Source of the DNA: Physcomitrium patens
Lineage: Eukaryota; Streptophyta; Bryopsida; Funariales; Funariaceae
DNA: 64,000 nt
Direction of reading: 5' to 3'
Assembly (NCBI RefSeq): GCF_000002425.4
Contig: NC_037259.1
Location: 5,175,481 to 5,239,480, forward strand
Shown one piece after another: positions 47,290-59,400 of the stretch. Position numbers and translations under genes: made by a program. Position 1 is the first letter of the stretch; each line of letters begins with the position of its first letter. The notes beneath the pieces were generated by a model. The model was not told the DNA's origin, made no database searches, and saw nothing but the letters and a program-made list of their open reading frames with translations.

Positions 47290-48650
47290 ATGAATGAAAG
47301 AGAGAAGAAAATATTATATTATAGGATATCTTATTTTAAAATATTATAGAAAATATCTTAAAAAATAGGTAATAATCAAAAAAATAATAAAACTAAAGGA
47401 TAATATTACTGCTATTTTATAAAATAAGCTTCTATTTACTTTGTATAGCTATTAATAAGAAAAAATAAAATATATTGGAAAATAAAATAATATAAGCATG
47501 TATAAGAGAGATTTAAGAGCAGATTTTAATAAAAATCACTTCAAGAAGATAAAATTTGATACTTAGAGAGGACAAATTATCAACTTGGATCAAAATCATA
47601 CCTTGAGGCACAAAACTATGCACCTACAATGATTCGAGGGTTTTTTGGCCAATTAAAGAATAGGTTTTGATAGCAAACTTAATAAGATTTTTTTACATAT
47701 TAATTTTTATTGATTTAATTATGTAGTGATTTAATAAGAATTTTACAAAGTTATAGTTGTTTTGGATGACTCTGGAATTTGTGAAATAAAAAAGATATTA
47801 CATTTTGAATTTTTTTATAAGTTTGAAAGTAGATTCACAATTTAAATTTTAAGAATTGATGAATATAGTTGTTTGAAGTATATGCTATAAATTTAAGATT
47901 GATTGAATGATTGAATACAAGGTTATTGAATTTTAAGTAGGTTGAGGTCTTGGAAATTGAACTTTGAAGGGCAATTAGAATTTCTAAGATCTTCAGTAAT
48001 CTACTAATTGGATTGGAATAAAATTTGTGTATAAGAATAAAAGACTTAATTTATAATACATATGTGAATATTGAAAATAATTGAATTGTATAAAAAAGAG
48101 ATATTGATTTGATTTAGGATTAGGATTCGATTAGGATTTAGAGCTTGGTTAGAATTTTATTAAGATTTGATTAGGATTTAGGATTGAACTAGGAATAAGA
48201 ATTTGATTTAAGATTAAGTTTGAATTAAGATTTAGGATTTGATTAGGATTTGATTAGGATTTAATTAAGATTTAAGATAAGATTAGAATTTAAAATTTGA
48301 TTTAGGATTTAGGTTTTAGGATTTGCTTAGAGTTTATGATTTATGGTTTATAATTTAAGATTTATTTAGCATTTAGAATTTGGTCTAAGATTTGATTAAA
48401 ATCTATTAGAATTTCAACTAGAATTAAATTAGGACTTAGTTGAGATTTATTTAAGATATATGTGTGATCATTGTAATATTTCTTTGGAATTTCTTAAAGA
48501 TTTTTTAATGGTTTATTGTCAATTTTTTTCAAACACCTTTAAGATTTCTTATTATTTTTTTTGTAATTTCTTTAAGATTTATTTTAAATTTAATTAAAAC
48601 TTACTTAGTATTATTAAGGTTTAATTAGAACTTATTTTGTATTCTATTTG
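47290..48650. repeat. TTAGGATTTGA-unit element, copy 2
   Basis: A 1.36-kb non-coding block interrupting element 1's gag, flanked by AGCTA (47285-47289) and AGTTA (48651-48655), a probable 5-bp duplication with one change. The right half (about 48095-48480) consists of degenerate GATTAGGATTT units. Second copy of the family at 28.3-29.5 kb. A 5-bp duplication suggests an LTR (perhaps solo) or another integrase-type element. Confidence 0.65.
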
Positions 48651-49531
48651 AGTTAGAATTTTGTTGTTGCAATTCCCATTCTACCTTTCATAGTCAGATA
48701 TTCAATGCATTCTTGAGCAAGACTTCACATCATATAATACCATGATCTTTGTTGTAAAGATAAGAGATTGATCTCTGCTACTCTTTTTCAATCATTATCT
48801 CCAAATATGATTGTAAATACTTCTAGGAATAAATTCAAATCATAAAAGAGTCATGAATCTTTTTTTAATAAAGGTACAAACCAAAAAAGAACACTTCTTG
48901 ATGAAAGTGCACCTATGAATCCAACTTGAGCAAATTCATGAAGGTATTGGAAGGAATGCAATCTTAAATAGAGCTCAATTTGTTGCAAAAATCTTCAAAA
49001 TTTTGATCTTATTTCATCAAACTTCTTAGGCATACTAATCCTTGTTCCCATCATACTTCTATAAAAAAAAACTCCTTAGATTTAGTTATAAGGTTAATCT
49101 ACTTGCTTCTTTTAAATACACAATTTCTTCCCACAAACTTTGAAATTCTTCCATAGATTTAGGAATAATATTTCTATGATTTATATTAGAAATACGTAAA
49201 ATTTCTACTTTTAGAATGTTAAAAAGGTCATAAAGATTTACAATAGTTACAAATCTATCCTTACTTTAATTGAAAGTAGCATTCATAATCTTTTCTTCCA
49301 TAGATAATTCAAATAAATTCAAAAAGTTAGATTAGAGAAGGATAATTTCTAATTTCTAATTTCAAATAAATTTTTTTAAAAAGAAGGATAATATACTCTA
49401 TTTTAGAAAAATATTAGTATTAAAAAACAACATTATTTATTTAGAGGTAGATAATCTGTAATCTTTTAAACACAACAATAGAAGTGGAGTAATCTACTTA
49501 CTTCTAAAATAAGATAAAAATAATAAATTTA
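48651..49531 (-). pseudogene. Element 1 gag (N-terminal part)
   Basis: Decayed capsid-like region; GFIGAL-like and FDEIRSKF-like readings align with element 2 gag (GTRSKIRGF, RFIGTLLFGSA). Followed by the 5' non-coding leader. Confidence 0.75.
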
Positions 49532-49532
49532 C

Positions 49533-49543
49533 ACTCTTGTCAA
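49533..49543 (-). promoter_or_regulatory. Element 1 self-primer binding site
   Basis: TTGACAAGAGT on the sense strand, again exactly 2 nt from the LTR. The mRNA-start segments in its two LTRs each differ from perfect complement by one base, as expected after long decay. Confidence 0.65.
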
Positions 49544-49545
49544 AA

Positions 49546-50084
49546 TGTCAAGGATATGAATCTCAAAGAAAAAAATACACAATACACTCTTATGTCATTG
49601 AAGAGAACTAAAAAGTCATTCAAAGATGATATAATATTGAACTAAAATGGCTATTGTGAAAAATAAAAAGACTAGAAAGTCTTGAAATATGAATAAGGAC
49701 TACAAAAGCATTGAAAAGAGTAAAAAAGGCTTCACTCTTGTCTCCATATATACTCTTAACTAGTAGCTATATGGCAATATCCTATAAGACCTTCAGAATG
49801 TATTGATTGTATAAGACATTTATCTTAACTTGCAAGGCAAGTTTTTTATATGTATACCACATAGTTAGCTTGTTTTGTAAACTATCAACATGTGATTAAT
49901 TTGTTGACCAAGTTTTTAACCTATCAATCAACTACAAATACATTTAAAGTCAAAGCAACGTCTATGAAGCTTCTAAGAAGCTACTTTAGAAGGTATTATG
50001 AAATTAATCTATTTTTACTTATTTTTACATACTTTTATCTAATCATATAGATATTTATTAGATTAATTATATATATTAATGATA
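49546..50084 (-). repeat. Element 1, 5' LTR
   Basis: Counterpart of 31534-32081, with many substitutions and no long (TA)n run. Confidence 0.85.
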
Positions 50085-50392
50085 AGAAGTCGATCATAAT
50101 CAAGAGCTAGAAGTGGAAGAAGTTTTAAAATAAAAATAGCATCAGAATACGTTAAAATATCTTGTTCATTATTACAAATATGATAATAGTGAATACATAT
50201 AGAAGTCTACATATAAGCTTGTAAATGCAACAAAGAAGATTGGTACTTTTTATTAATGACTTCTATTAAAATCAAGATGAAGAATAACAAATCTATTCTA
50301 TCAAATATAAAAAAAATCAAAAATCAAAGAAAGATGATGATTACTCTTTATAGAAATTATTTTTAGAAAAGAAGGTAATATCACGAACATAT
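50085..50392 (+). pseudogene. Element 0 chromodomain
   Basis: EVDHNQELEVEEVL, then LKYLVHYYKYDNSEY and KLVNATKKIGTF: the chromodomain of the + strand gypsy split by element 1, followed by its 3' leader. Confidence 0.82.
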
Positions 50393-50500
50393 TTACCTAG
50401 ATAAGAAGTATTAGATAGAAGGAAAATGTAAGTAGATTTTATATTATTTTATTACAAAGCTTCTTAGAAGCTTTATAGATGTTGTGGTGATACATTTAAT
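50393..50500 (+). repeat. Element 0, 3' LTR fragment
   Basis: Begins TATCACGAACAT (family TGTCACGGACAT) and keeps recognisable family blocks (AAGCTTCTTAGAAGCTT..) for about 100 nt before similarity fades. Confidence 0.65.
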
Positions 50501-51539
50501 TTAAGTGCATCAAATTTATTTGGAGGATAATTAATTTTACTAGTAAGAGAGGAAGAACATAATACTAATAAATTTATAAATTTGAATGATATTTAAAATA
50601 AGAAATTATTAGCTTAAATGGATTATTTAAGCTTAAAGATATTGTCTTTTAGGATAGATACTTGACTATATAGTAGTTCAAGGCAAATATTGAGAAAAGA
50701 TTAGGGCAAGGATTTTGAAATGAAGTAAGATTTTTTTTTTCTTGAGCTTTTAAGAGAAGAGATTCAACATTAGTTTGGATTTTTCTGTGCCACTTTTTAT
50801 ATTTATATTTTTTTGTATTGATATTTGAAGAGAAGATAGATTTCATTGTGAATTTTCTAAGAAGCTATAGCATGCAAGAAATAGAGATGTAAGAAAGGAG
50901 ATCCAAGCAAATTTGTGGGAAGGGATTGCTAGAATTTATGGGCATCAAATTTGAAGATTGATTTGGAGTTTTCTATGTCTTTTATTAGATTTTTTAAAAA
51001 CCTCAATGAGTTAAATTTTATATAAATTAAATTAATAATAAATGAGTTATAAAAATTTAGATACAAAAGATTTAAATTTGAGATTAGAAATAAGAATTGT
51101 GCGCATCCTAATACAAGACATGAATTAATCTATAAATTATTCTTAGCCTTTGGACTATCTTTTATATTTGATTTTATTTGAAACATCATTTTTTCTTCTT
51201 ATAACTTAATTGTGATCAAGGATTTTGTGTTCTCCTAAGGAAGCTTGCCTTCTTGACAAAAATTTGGTACTTCCTCTAAGAGCATCTTTGAGGTAATCAA
51301 GAGTATAAGTGGAATACAATGGAGATATAGAACTAAGATGCAAGCTTAGAATATGAAAAGAAATTCAAGAGTTAAAAAGAGAGAATTGAGAGATTTTTTA
51401 TATTCAAAGATGATAGATGATTTTAGAAGAGTTGATACAAGTAGCACTAGGAAAGTAAGTGCCAATGATTTGCTCTTGGTTTTAAGTATATTTATAAAGA
51501 AAAATTTATAGGTACAATCAAATGAAAAGAGGGTGACTA

Positions 51540-51700
51540 AAGCCTTGCAAGGCGTTGTCGTATTACGTATTGTTTTGCCTAGGAATGTACCAGGCATTTA
51601 GTTGTGGAAGGTGAGATTATCTTTCACAAGTAGCCAAGAAACCCTAATAGGTTTCATCCATGCAAGAAGAATATAATGTGAATTTCAATTCAAAAATTTT
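51540..51700. repeat. Diverged direct repeat, copy A
   Basis: Shares with 52765-52925 a diverged version of AGGCA..TTGT.GAAGGTGA, AAGAAAC..AATAGGTTTCATCCAT and AATTTGAATTTTAATTC-like blocks. Spaced 1.2 kb, so possibly LTRs of a short or collapsed element. Confidence 0.6.
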
Positions 51701-52764
51701 ATTTTATTTAATATTTAGGACATATATTATATAAATCTTATAAGAAAAAGGATTGAAGAGGGATTTTTGTATAAAAAAGAATAGTTATGATATCCATATG
51801 GATGAATGAAAATGGATGATGAAAATCTCTATTGTCATTGGCCAAAAGGCATATCAAATGGCCTTCAAAGAGACTGCTTGAGGCCTTATTAGGAATCAAG
51901 GTAATTTTTTTAAGGCCCTTTGAACTTAAAAGACTAAAGTAAAGAATTTTAAGATTTTGGATATGCTTTTGATATAAATTTTATGTGATTTGGAATTTTT
52001 ATGAAAGAAATATAGGCGCTCAAAGTTAAGGTATTGGTTTTAAACCTATTGTCACTCTTTTGGACAGAATGCATATGTACAAAAAGAAATGAAAGATTGG
52101 TGATAAGGATTGAAAAGAGAACTTTTTTTACTATACTTTTTATATATTTTTTAATAAATTTTAAGCTAAAATAAAGAAAATATAGGAAGTTGAAGTCAAT
52201 ACATGCAATCTAAAGCCAATAAATGATCCAATGTACTAGTAGTTGTATTTTGAGCTATATCTTGAGCAATCTGATAAGATTTTAGCTAAAAATATCTAAA
52301 AATATATATTTTCATGTTACTAAATTTTATAAATAAATTTTGTGGTATTTAAATTTTATATTTTTGAGATATGGAGGAAATAGTGCTCAAGTGCTTGTAA
52401 ATTATGGTTTAGAGTACTTGCTAGGATTTCTAAGATGCCAAAAGATTTGTAGTAGATTTATGGTTTATTTTTTTTGTAATAAACCTTAAGGACAAAGTCC
52501 ATATTATCTAGAAATTTTAGAAAAATTAAACAATTGAATCAAAAGATATGAATTCGTAAAATTTAGATAAAAAACATCTTTTGCAAGAAAAAAGTATTTT
52601 GAAAGGGTTTTGCTATAATTTGGATATTTTATATAAAAAAAAGAGGTTTTGAAAGCTAAGACTTTATATACGTGTTAAAAATGGAGATGTAGAGCTATAT
52701 CAAAATTGTAATAAAAAGATAGATTTTTATGAAGAGATTATGGATTTTCTTTGAACTTATTCGA

Positions 52765-52925
52765 AATCAAGCTTAATAGTGTTATAATATGTATTATTTT
52801 ATTTAAAAATACATTAGGCACCTGATTGTAGAAGGTGAAGTTGTACTTTACAAATATCTAAGAAACCTAAATAGGTTTCATCCATATAAGAAAAGTTTAA
52901 TTTGAATTTTAATTCAAAAATACTT
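52765..52925. repeat. Diverged direct repeat, copy B
   Basis: Partner of 51540-51700 in the same orientation. Confidence 0.6.
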
Positions 52926-54414
52926 AAAGTTATTAAAAAGTCTTCAAAAAAATTCTTTTTAGTAACCTCAATCATAAATAAATCCTAATTACCTTATTAA
53001 TTTCATAATTAGGTAATTTTGATTTTTCTTTATATATCCTAATCTTAGTTAGTAAGCTTTAACAAGTTGTAACTCCTAATGTGATTGTGTAATTGGTAGA
53101 AAATTTTGCATACAAATGCTACTATAAGCCTTCTATATATTTTAAAAAATTCAATCCAATCTAACTTACAGATTATGAAAAAAAGCTCAAAAACCTCATT
53201 GATACTACTTGGATGCCAACTTAAAACTTAATGCAAATATTTCAATAGCAATTTTTTCTTCTCCAATTATTAACTTTAATTCAAAATATATATATATATA
53301 TAGCTTGATATTAAAGTCTTCTAACAACATGTCAAATTTTATCTTGATCCAACAAACACATCTTTAGGTATCATAAAAACTGTATCCAACCTCAAACTAC
53401 CAATTTTTGATATTTTCTTGTATCAAAATCCAAATATATCTCAATTGTACTATTAGATATAAAATTAATAAGTATTTATTAATTATATAAAATTTAATCA
53501 AAATTAATCAAGTACTATTAAATTTTAAACCATAGATTTGATATTAATTGCATTAACTAGCTAAGATTCCTACCCCTAATTATATTATATAAATTCCAAT
53601 CATCAATACAATTCTTGATTTTGAACAAAAATTTTAAAGTCATTCCAAATCCTTTGAAAACATCTTATACTTCTAGAATCAACTTGAATTAGTTCCCAAA
53701 TCCTAATTTCCAATCTTCAAATGCTTTCTTAATTTGTTGTAGGTAGTTGTTTTAGTAGCTAGAGGTCTGATTTTGACCTTGTTTTACAAATGGTCGGTCC
53801 TTGAGTATCAACCTAACCTATCCTAGGAAGTATTTAGTCCAATCTTTCCTTCAATTTAATCTTAGTATCAACTGTGCTAATTATTTGTTTATTTTTACCT
53901 AATTTTACCAATTTATGGCCTTTTTTAGATAATAAAAGTATTTCTTCAACTTAGAAGGTAAAATTATTAATCAATTTTTAATATACCAGCTATTAAGATA
54001 AGAAAATAAATTAATCAGCATTCATAAAAGCTATTTTTAAATATCTTGAATTATTATCAAACCAAGATGATTAAATATTAATTAAAAATTTATTTTTGAT
54101 TATATTTTTATCATATAGTTGTATTACAACACAACATTGGCAAATGATTTAGTTATGACTTCATATAGCAAAGCATGTTAGGATATTATTAGATGCTTTA
54201 TAAAGCTTCATATATAAAGTTTTTAAAATATAAAAAGATTTTATTATTAGAATATTTTTTAATACTATTATATTTATTTGGCCTTTATAATAAGAATAAA
54301 TTACTTATTGGACCTTGTCCAATAAGTTAAATCTAAACTCTCTACAACTAAATACCTGATATATTTTTACATAAAAAATTACATCATATGAGAATGGAAC
54401 AACCTTTGGAATTC

Positions 54415-55460
54415 AATTTTAAAAGAGGAGGTATAAAAAGCTTATAGAGGAGTTTATTATAAGAATAAGTGGATTACATGCAAAAGAGCGTAAGTTTTAT
54501 ATCATTGAGGTAGAGACTGAAGGCATAGTGGCTATCTCGAGGCTACTAAGAGAGACTTTGATTAGAACTGTAGAAGCTATTAGGAGGGCAATAAGTTGAG
54601 ATAATCCAATTGATATTATTAGTATCATAGTTTTTTTAAGTGGTAATAAGGATTTAGAAGATTAAAATTCTATTTAAAAAGATAAGAAGACTAGATTCTT
54701 TAAAGAAGATGTAGCAAAGCTTTCTAACAAGAAGTAGCTATCAAAGGTTAAAGAATATATGCAAGAAAGAGAAAGACCTTCCTATTCAAAAGCACAAGTA
54801 ATTCTTTTATTTCAATCAAAAAAAAAAGTTGGAGCTTGAGAGAATAGAATAAAAACTAAGAGAAAAGAAGGCTTAGACAAGCCTAAAGGTAAAAATCCTT
54901 CGTATAAGCTTCAATTGGATATCAAAAGTTCTATTATTATGAAGCAAATTTTGGATATAAAAATTGAGTTCACCTTGAAGGAAGCACTTGGTATTGCAAA
55001 GAATAACTTCTATGAGCTTATCATTGATGTCATCAAGAAAAAGAAACAAATGATGGTAGAAGTAGTTATAATAAAAGTATTAGATCCTTATTTGATAGAA
55101 GAAGAAGACCAAAAGATAGGACAAGACTTTTTTTTAACTTTATGCACCTATGTTTGAGGAGATGCTACTTAAAAGAAAGGAAGTGATAATCCAAAGCCAT
55201 GGTAGAAGCAAGAATCAAAGAAACATAATAAGCGACAAAGACATGGAGCATAGTATAGACATAAGTGAGGTAAATGTATCTAATTATACTTTTTATGGAA
55301 GATTTGGAGGTGAATAGATGAATGCTCAATTTTTACATTATTTTTGGACTAGAGCTATTATAGAGGCTGAAATGAGAGTATGAGACCTCAAAGAGTACAC
55401 TTTAGTACTTATTGATCATGGGCTGGAGATCAGTATTATATCAAAGAGGATTTAGGAAAA
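54415..55460 (+). pseudogene. Retrotransposon gag-protease remnant
   Basis: A broken + strand frame: LDIKIEFTLKEALGIAKNNF, ELIIDVIKKKKQMM, then LVLIDHGLEISIIS, which looks like an aspartic protease active site (D-x-G-x-E-I type). A gag-protease polyprotein of a gypsy-like element is the best reading, not clearly the chromovirus family. Cut off at about 55,460 by the element to its right. Confidence 0.6.
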
Positions 55461-56276
55461 TTCAAACTCAAGGAAAGACTAAGTACATGAGCTTTACTAG
55501 TTAAGATCACTCAATTAACTATAATCCGAACCACTAAAATACCAAGAAACACTACAATGCTTCATTCCAGGAATAATACTCCTTCATCAACTGATAACCA
55601 CAATGTGCAATCCTGCACTCTCTAAAGACCGCCCAAAACACAATAATTCCCATCTAATGCCAGGAATAACAAACTTCACTCCAATCAATCTGGATCCACA
55701 TAATTTCTGTAATCACAGACTTCTTCTGTCCAAAACACATACAACTCTCAATAAATAATAATCATAATCTTCCATCCATAATCAATCTTCTAATAACTTC
55801 TCAAATAATTCAATTACTTAGTATTCTAATTACATAATCAATAACTCATAAATCAATCTCTAATTTATTCCACAGACTCACTTCTTAGTATTTAGAAACT
55901 ATCCATTACTCTACAACAACAAAGAAAACAAAAAAACAAAGAGAAAGCACCAAGCTTAACCCCGGCTCATGACTATCACAGTCTGGTCCCTCGACAAACT
56001 TCTACAATTCTTATATAATTACTACTAATTTCCAAATTCTAATTGTAATCCTATAATAACCGCTTTCAATAACTGAATCAATCATCCGTCCTCCTAAATT
56101 GACTATTCTATGGACTATTAGTTTATTTTATCAATATCTTACAAAAACAAACTAATATCTATTCTACATAGCCCTACTCCTATTTATGTAGCATCTTCGC
56201 AAACACACAATTGATTCCTATCTAAAAACTACTTAACAAAACTCTACAAAATTACTAATTCCTCTGACCCACCCAA
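55461..56276 (-). repeat. Element 4 3' end, probable LTR
   Basis: Non-coding sequence after the last ORF. A possible purine-rich tract (GTCGAGGGACCAGAC on the - strand, near 55985-56000) is followed by TGTGATAGTC, a plausible LTR start near 55970. No second LTR is in view, so the edges are inferred. Confidence 0.5.
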
Positions 56277-57197
56277 TTAATCATTTGGTGCATTATCGAA
56301 TGTAGGTTCTATCGATTCTGGTTCTAAATTGAAATTCTCCTCCTCCTCCAATTTGTCCGTCGGCTCCTTCCTCAGCTGGTTTGATAGATCTTGATTATAC
56401 TCACCCAAATCACGGACTTGAGCCTCCACTTTCAAGATCTGGGCATTACGGAGTTTCAACTGATGCTACTGCTGACTCATCCATTTTAGAACATCTTCAA
56501 TTGACACTTGAGACTGACTTCTCACTGTTAACTCTTCCATCAATTTTGTCACCTCAACTTGTAAAACTTCAATTTCGAATCTCAACTTCTTTGTTTTGCA
56601 TCTGGATTGGTCACTCAATGCTTCTTTCTCTTTCATCAATAACTTTGCCTTCTCTCTTTCTGCCTGCAACTGACATTTGAGTTTCTCCCATTCCAAATTC
56701 CATGTCTTATGATTCTAGATCAATTTGTCCCATTGTCCTTCCATACTTCATAAGATGTGTTCTTTTTCTTTCGTCCAAGATTCATATTGGTGAACCCATT
56801 CTCGCTCCAATACCAGCTTGGATTCTCCAATTTCGTTTATTGTCCATTCTTGCTCTTCAATTCTTTGGTTCTGCTCTGATATCACCTTCTTAATGTCCTC
56901 TAAATCCCGTTTGCTATTGCCCTCTACATCCAATGCTCGCACCATACAATGTATTTGTGAAATGTGCTTCAATAAAGTATTTTTAAGAGGTATTCCTTTG
57001 GGCAATCGATCCTGTGGAAATGCCAACTGATTAATATCCATCGAAATTGGGATTTCATTTTCCTCCTCCACTGCTAAACAAATTGGAACTCGTTCTGATT
57101 CAATAACTAGAACGACCCTTTGTGCCACTATATGAATTGACTCCCCAATTTCATGTATTACACCCATTATATTGACATTATGTGCTAATGAATTCAT
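56277..57197 (-). pseudogene. Element 4 ORF-B, coiled-coil protein of unknown role
   Basis: One reading frame of 306 codons with three in-frame stops (near 56748, 56717 and 56463), each explicable by C-to-T change (CGA to TGA or CAG to TAG). The N-terminal third is mixed (SIHIVAQRVVLVIESERVP). The rest is rich in Glu, Lys, Gln and Leu with heptad spacing (VISEQNQRIEEQEWTINEIG, MEWEKLKCQLQAEREKAKLL), and the tail is acidic. No family recognised. Its ATG overlaps the stop of ORF-A (ATGA). Confidence 0.65.
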
Positions 57198-57949
57198 TTT
57201 CTATATGGAGGCACTGGCACTGGTATATGACTTTCTTCTACTAGCAGTATTTGACGCAATGTGTGCGCGATCACATCATTTACATAATTAGAACAAATCA
57301 AATAAGTGATTTTTTGCAATTTCTACTTGGCTCCTATCTCTGTATGAATACAAGTGGCTACGTATGCTATCCAGTTGAACACCATACCTTCAAGCGCCAC
57401 TACTGCTGCATACAATAACCATTTAGACATATATGTAGGATGTTGATACAATCCTAACTGCCTCACCACAAAACGGAACCAATCTACGAGTTCTGGTGAA
57501 ATTGCCTCAATAGTCTACTAACCTTGACTCTTCTCAAAGGTCGACATACCTCCTTTAAAATATCTTCATAGACTGAAGTCGCTTGAGTCATCAGCTCCTA
57601 TCACTATCTCTCCAATGGAAAGAAACAACACCTTTTCCACGATTGTTCTATCAATCTCGATAATTTGTCCTTGTACCACATTCGATCAATCCTCCGGGTT
57701 GTAGTTCACCATATATTCCTCCACTAATGACACATTAATTAATGATAAGTGATCTGACAGGTGTAAAAACTAAAATAACTGTATATTTTAAAAGTCTTTT
57801 TTTCTTTTTGGCATCCAGCAGATATCCAACTTCATTGGCTCTATATTGGTAATAATTATCACACAAGATGGTTTTGATGTACGTCTAGCTCTCACATTTC
57901 GTCCACTATCCTCTTTGTCTATAGCTCGCTTTGTACTTTCAATTGCCAT
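57194..57949 (-). pseudogene. Element 4 ORF-A, unknown
   Basis: A decayed frame starting MAIESTKRAIDKED, with a frameshift near 57790 and several stops. Its best piece reads SPELVDWFRFVVRQLGLYQ, YMSKWLLYAAVVALEGMVFN and YVNDVIAHTLRQILLVEESH, ending PVPVPPYRK. It lies between integrase and ORF-B on the same strand. I do not recognise the family; a captured host gene or a structural protein are both possible. Confidence 0.55.
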
Positions 57950-58282
57950 GACGTTCCCTCTCTCAAACTCTTAATTAGAACTACTACGCTCGAAAACGCC
58001 AAGAACACAAGAAATGGCAATCTCAAAAAAACAATCAAAAACAACAATACAGAATGACCTCTAACTGGTACCCCACTCCTATTCTTTTTACTACCTGGTG
58101 ATCATGACAACATATTACTCATACTGTCTGTTTCTCACCTTAGTTCTATCTGACACATTAATAATTACTAACTATCTTTTCAGTGGCCTCTACATCTTAA
58201 CACACTTATATCATACTTAGATCTATCATATGTCCATTCAAAGTCACCCGTCCAAAAAGAAATGAAAAACCCGCCCCAGATT

Positions 58283-59400
58283 TTATGTATTATATAACTG
58301 TAATCGGTTCCCATTAATGCGGATACTGAATCGATCGCCTATGAAATCCTCCAAATGAACAGACCCATGGGAAAAACCTTCAATCATCCGATATGGCCCA
58401 TGCCAACAAACCTGAAATTTTTTCAAAAAATGATTAAACTGGCTATCATACAATAATACCAAATCATTGGGCATAAAAATCTTCGGACGCAGTTTACAAT
58501 CATAGTAATTCTTCTTCCGTTTTTGAGTTGCTTCTATGTGGAAAAGAGGTGTAGCCCGTATTTAATCCAATTCTTCCAATTTTTCCAACCGAGAGTATAA
58601 TGACTCGTTGTCACTGAGACGTTCATCCAAAGCAATCAGTAAACTTTGAACCTCCAACTCGATAGATAAAATTGCCTCGTGTCCGTAAACTAGTTGGAAT
58701 AGAGTAGTGTTGATAGTTACTTTATATGCGGTACGATACGCCCACAAAGTCATAAAGAATTTGCTCTCCCAATCGATATTCATCCTCGAAATTGTCTTAG
58801 TTAAGACCTTGTACAAAATTCCTTTGGTCTTTTCTGTTTATCCATTTCTACGAGGATGATATGGAGTAGTTTTCCAATGCTTAATCTCATATGTGTTCAT
58901 CAAGGTAGCTATGGTAGCATTTATGAAATGGGTACCGTAATCACTAAAAAATTCTTTCGGACACCCAAATGGAGTTATAATATTATCGTAAAGAAAAGTA
59001 GCCATCGTACTTGCATTATCATGGCGAGTAGCAATAGCATCTACTCATTTTGTTACATAGTCTGTGGTGACTAAAATATATTGCTTCTGGCCAAGTTTTG
59101 ACGATGGTACGATAGGACCAACAAAATCAATACCTCATTTTTTGAACGGTGCCTATGCCAAGATTGGTACTAACGGTATGGCGAAAGTGCCAGTGGGTCG
59201 ACCAATTCGTTGATAGGAATCATAACAACGAAAAAATTGGTACACATTAGAAAACATTGTGAGCCACCTATATCTGGCCATTAAAGCCTTATGAGTAGTA
59301 CTATCTCCTGCAAAATGACCACCACAACTATCCAAATAGCAACCTTGGAGGATCAACTGTACTTCACTTGGGAAGATACAACGATGTAAAGTACCATCTT
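58283..59400 (-). pseudogene. Element 4 integrase
   Basis: Zinc-finger part CGGHFAGDSTTHKALMARY with C..C (FFRCYDSYQRIGRP), core GIDFVGPIVPSS and FFSDYGTHFINATI, a degraded catalytic Glu stretch (YHPRRNG then stop, TEKTKG), LWAYRTAYKVT and VYGHEAIL, and the end module CWHGPYRMIEGF. No chromodomain follows. Several stops. Confidence 0.87.

Larger units (their letters stand above)
31534..50084 (-). mobile_element. Element 1: old Ty3/gypsy chromovirus, itself interrupted
   Basis: A - strand element bounded by LTRs 31534-32081 (3') and 49546-50084 (5'). It contains chromodomain, integrase, RNase H, RT, protease and gag remnants in the expected order, split by the copia element (33853-44487) and by a 1.36-kb element in gag (47290-48650). 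It inserted into element 0: the host reading runs from the pre-chromodomain segment at 31.5 kb to the chromodomain at 50.09 kb, with a probable duplication AGAAG (50085-50089; a one-base-shorter form at 31530-31533). Heavily decayed, so non-functional. Confidence 0.88.
50501..54410. other. AT-rich region with no recognisable gene
   Basis: Short open frames on either strand (for example 50649-50846 and 51346-51597, - strand) show no family features. A pair of related direct segments occurs at about 51540-51700 and 52765-52925; otherwise I see nothing firm. Confidence 0.6.

Noticed and set aside
56381-57030. + strand frames opposite ORF-B of element 4
   Set aside because: All pol and ORF readings of element 4 run on the - strand; the + frames are complements of the coiled-coil sequence.
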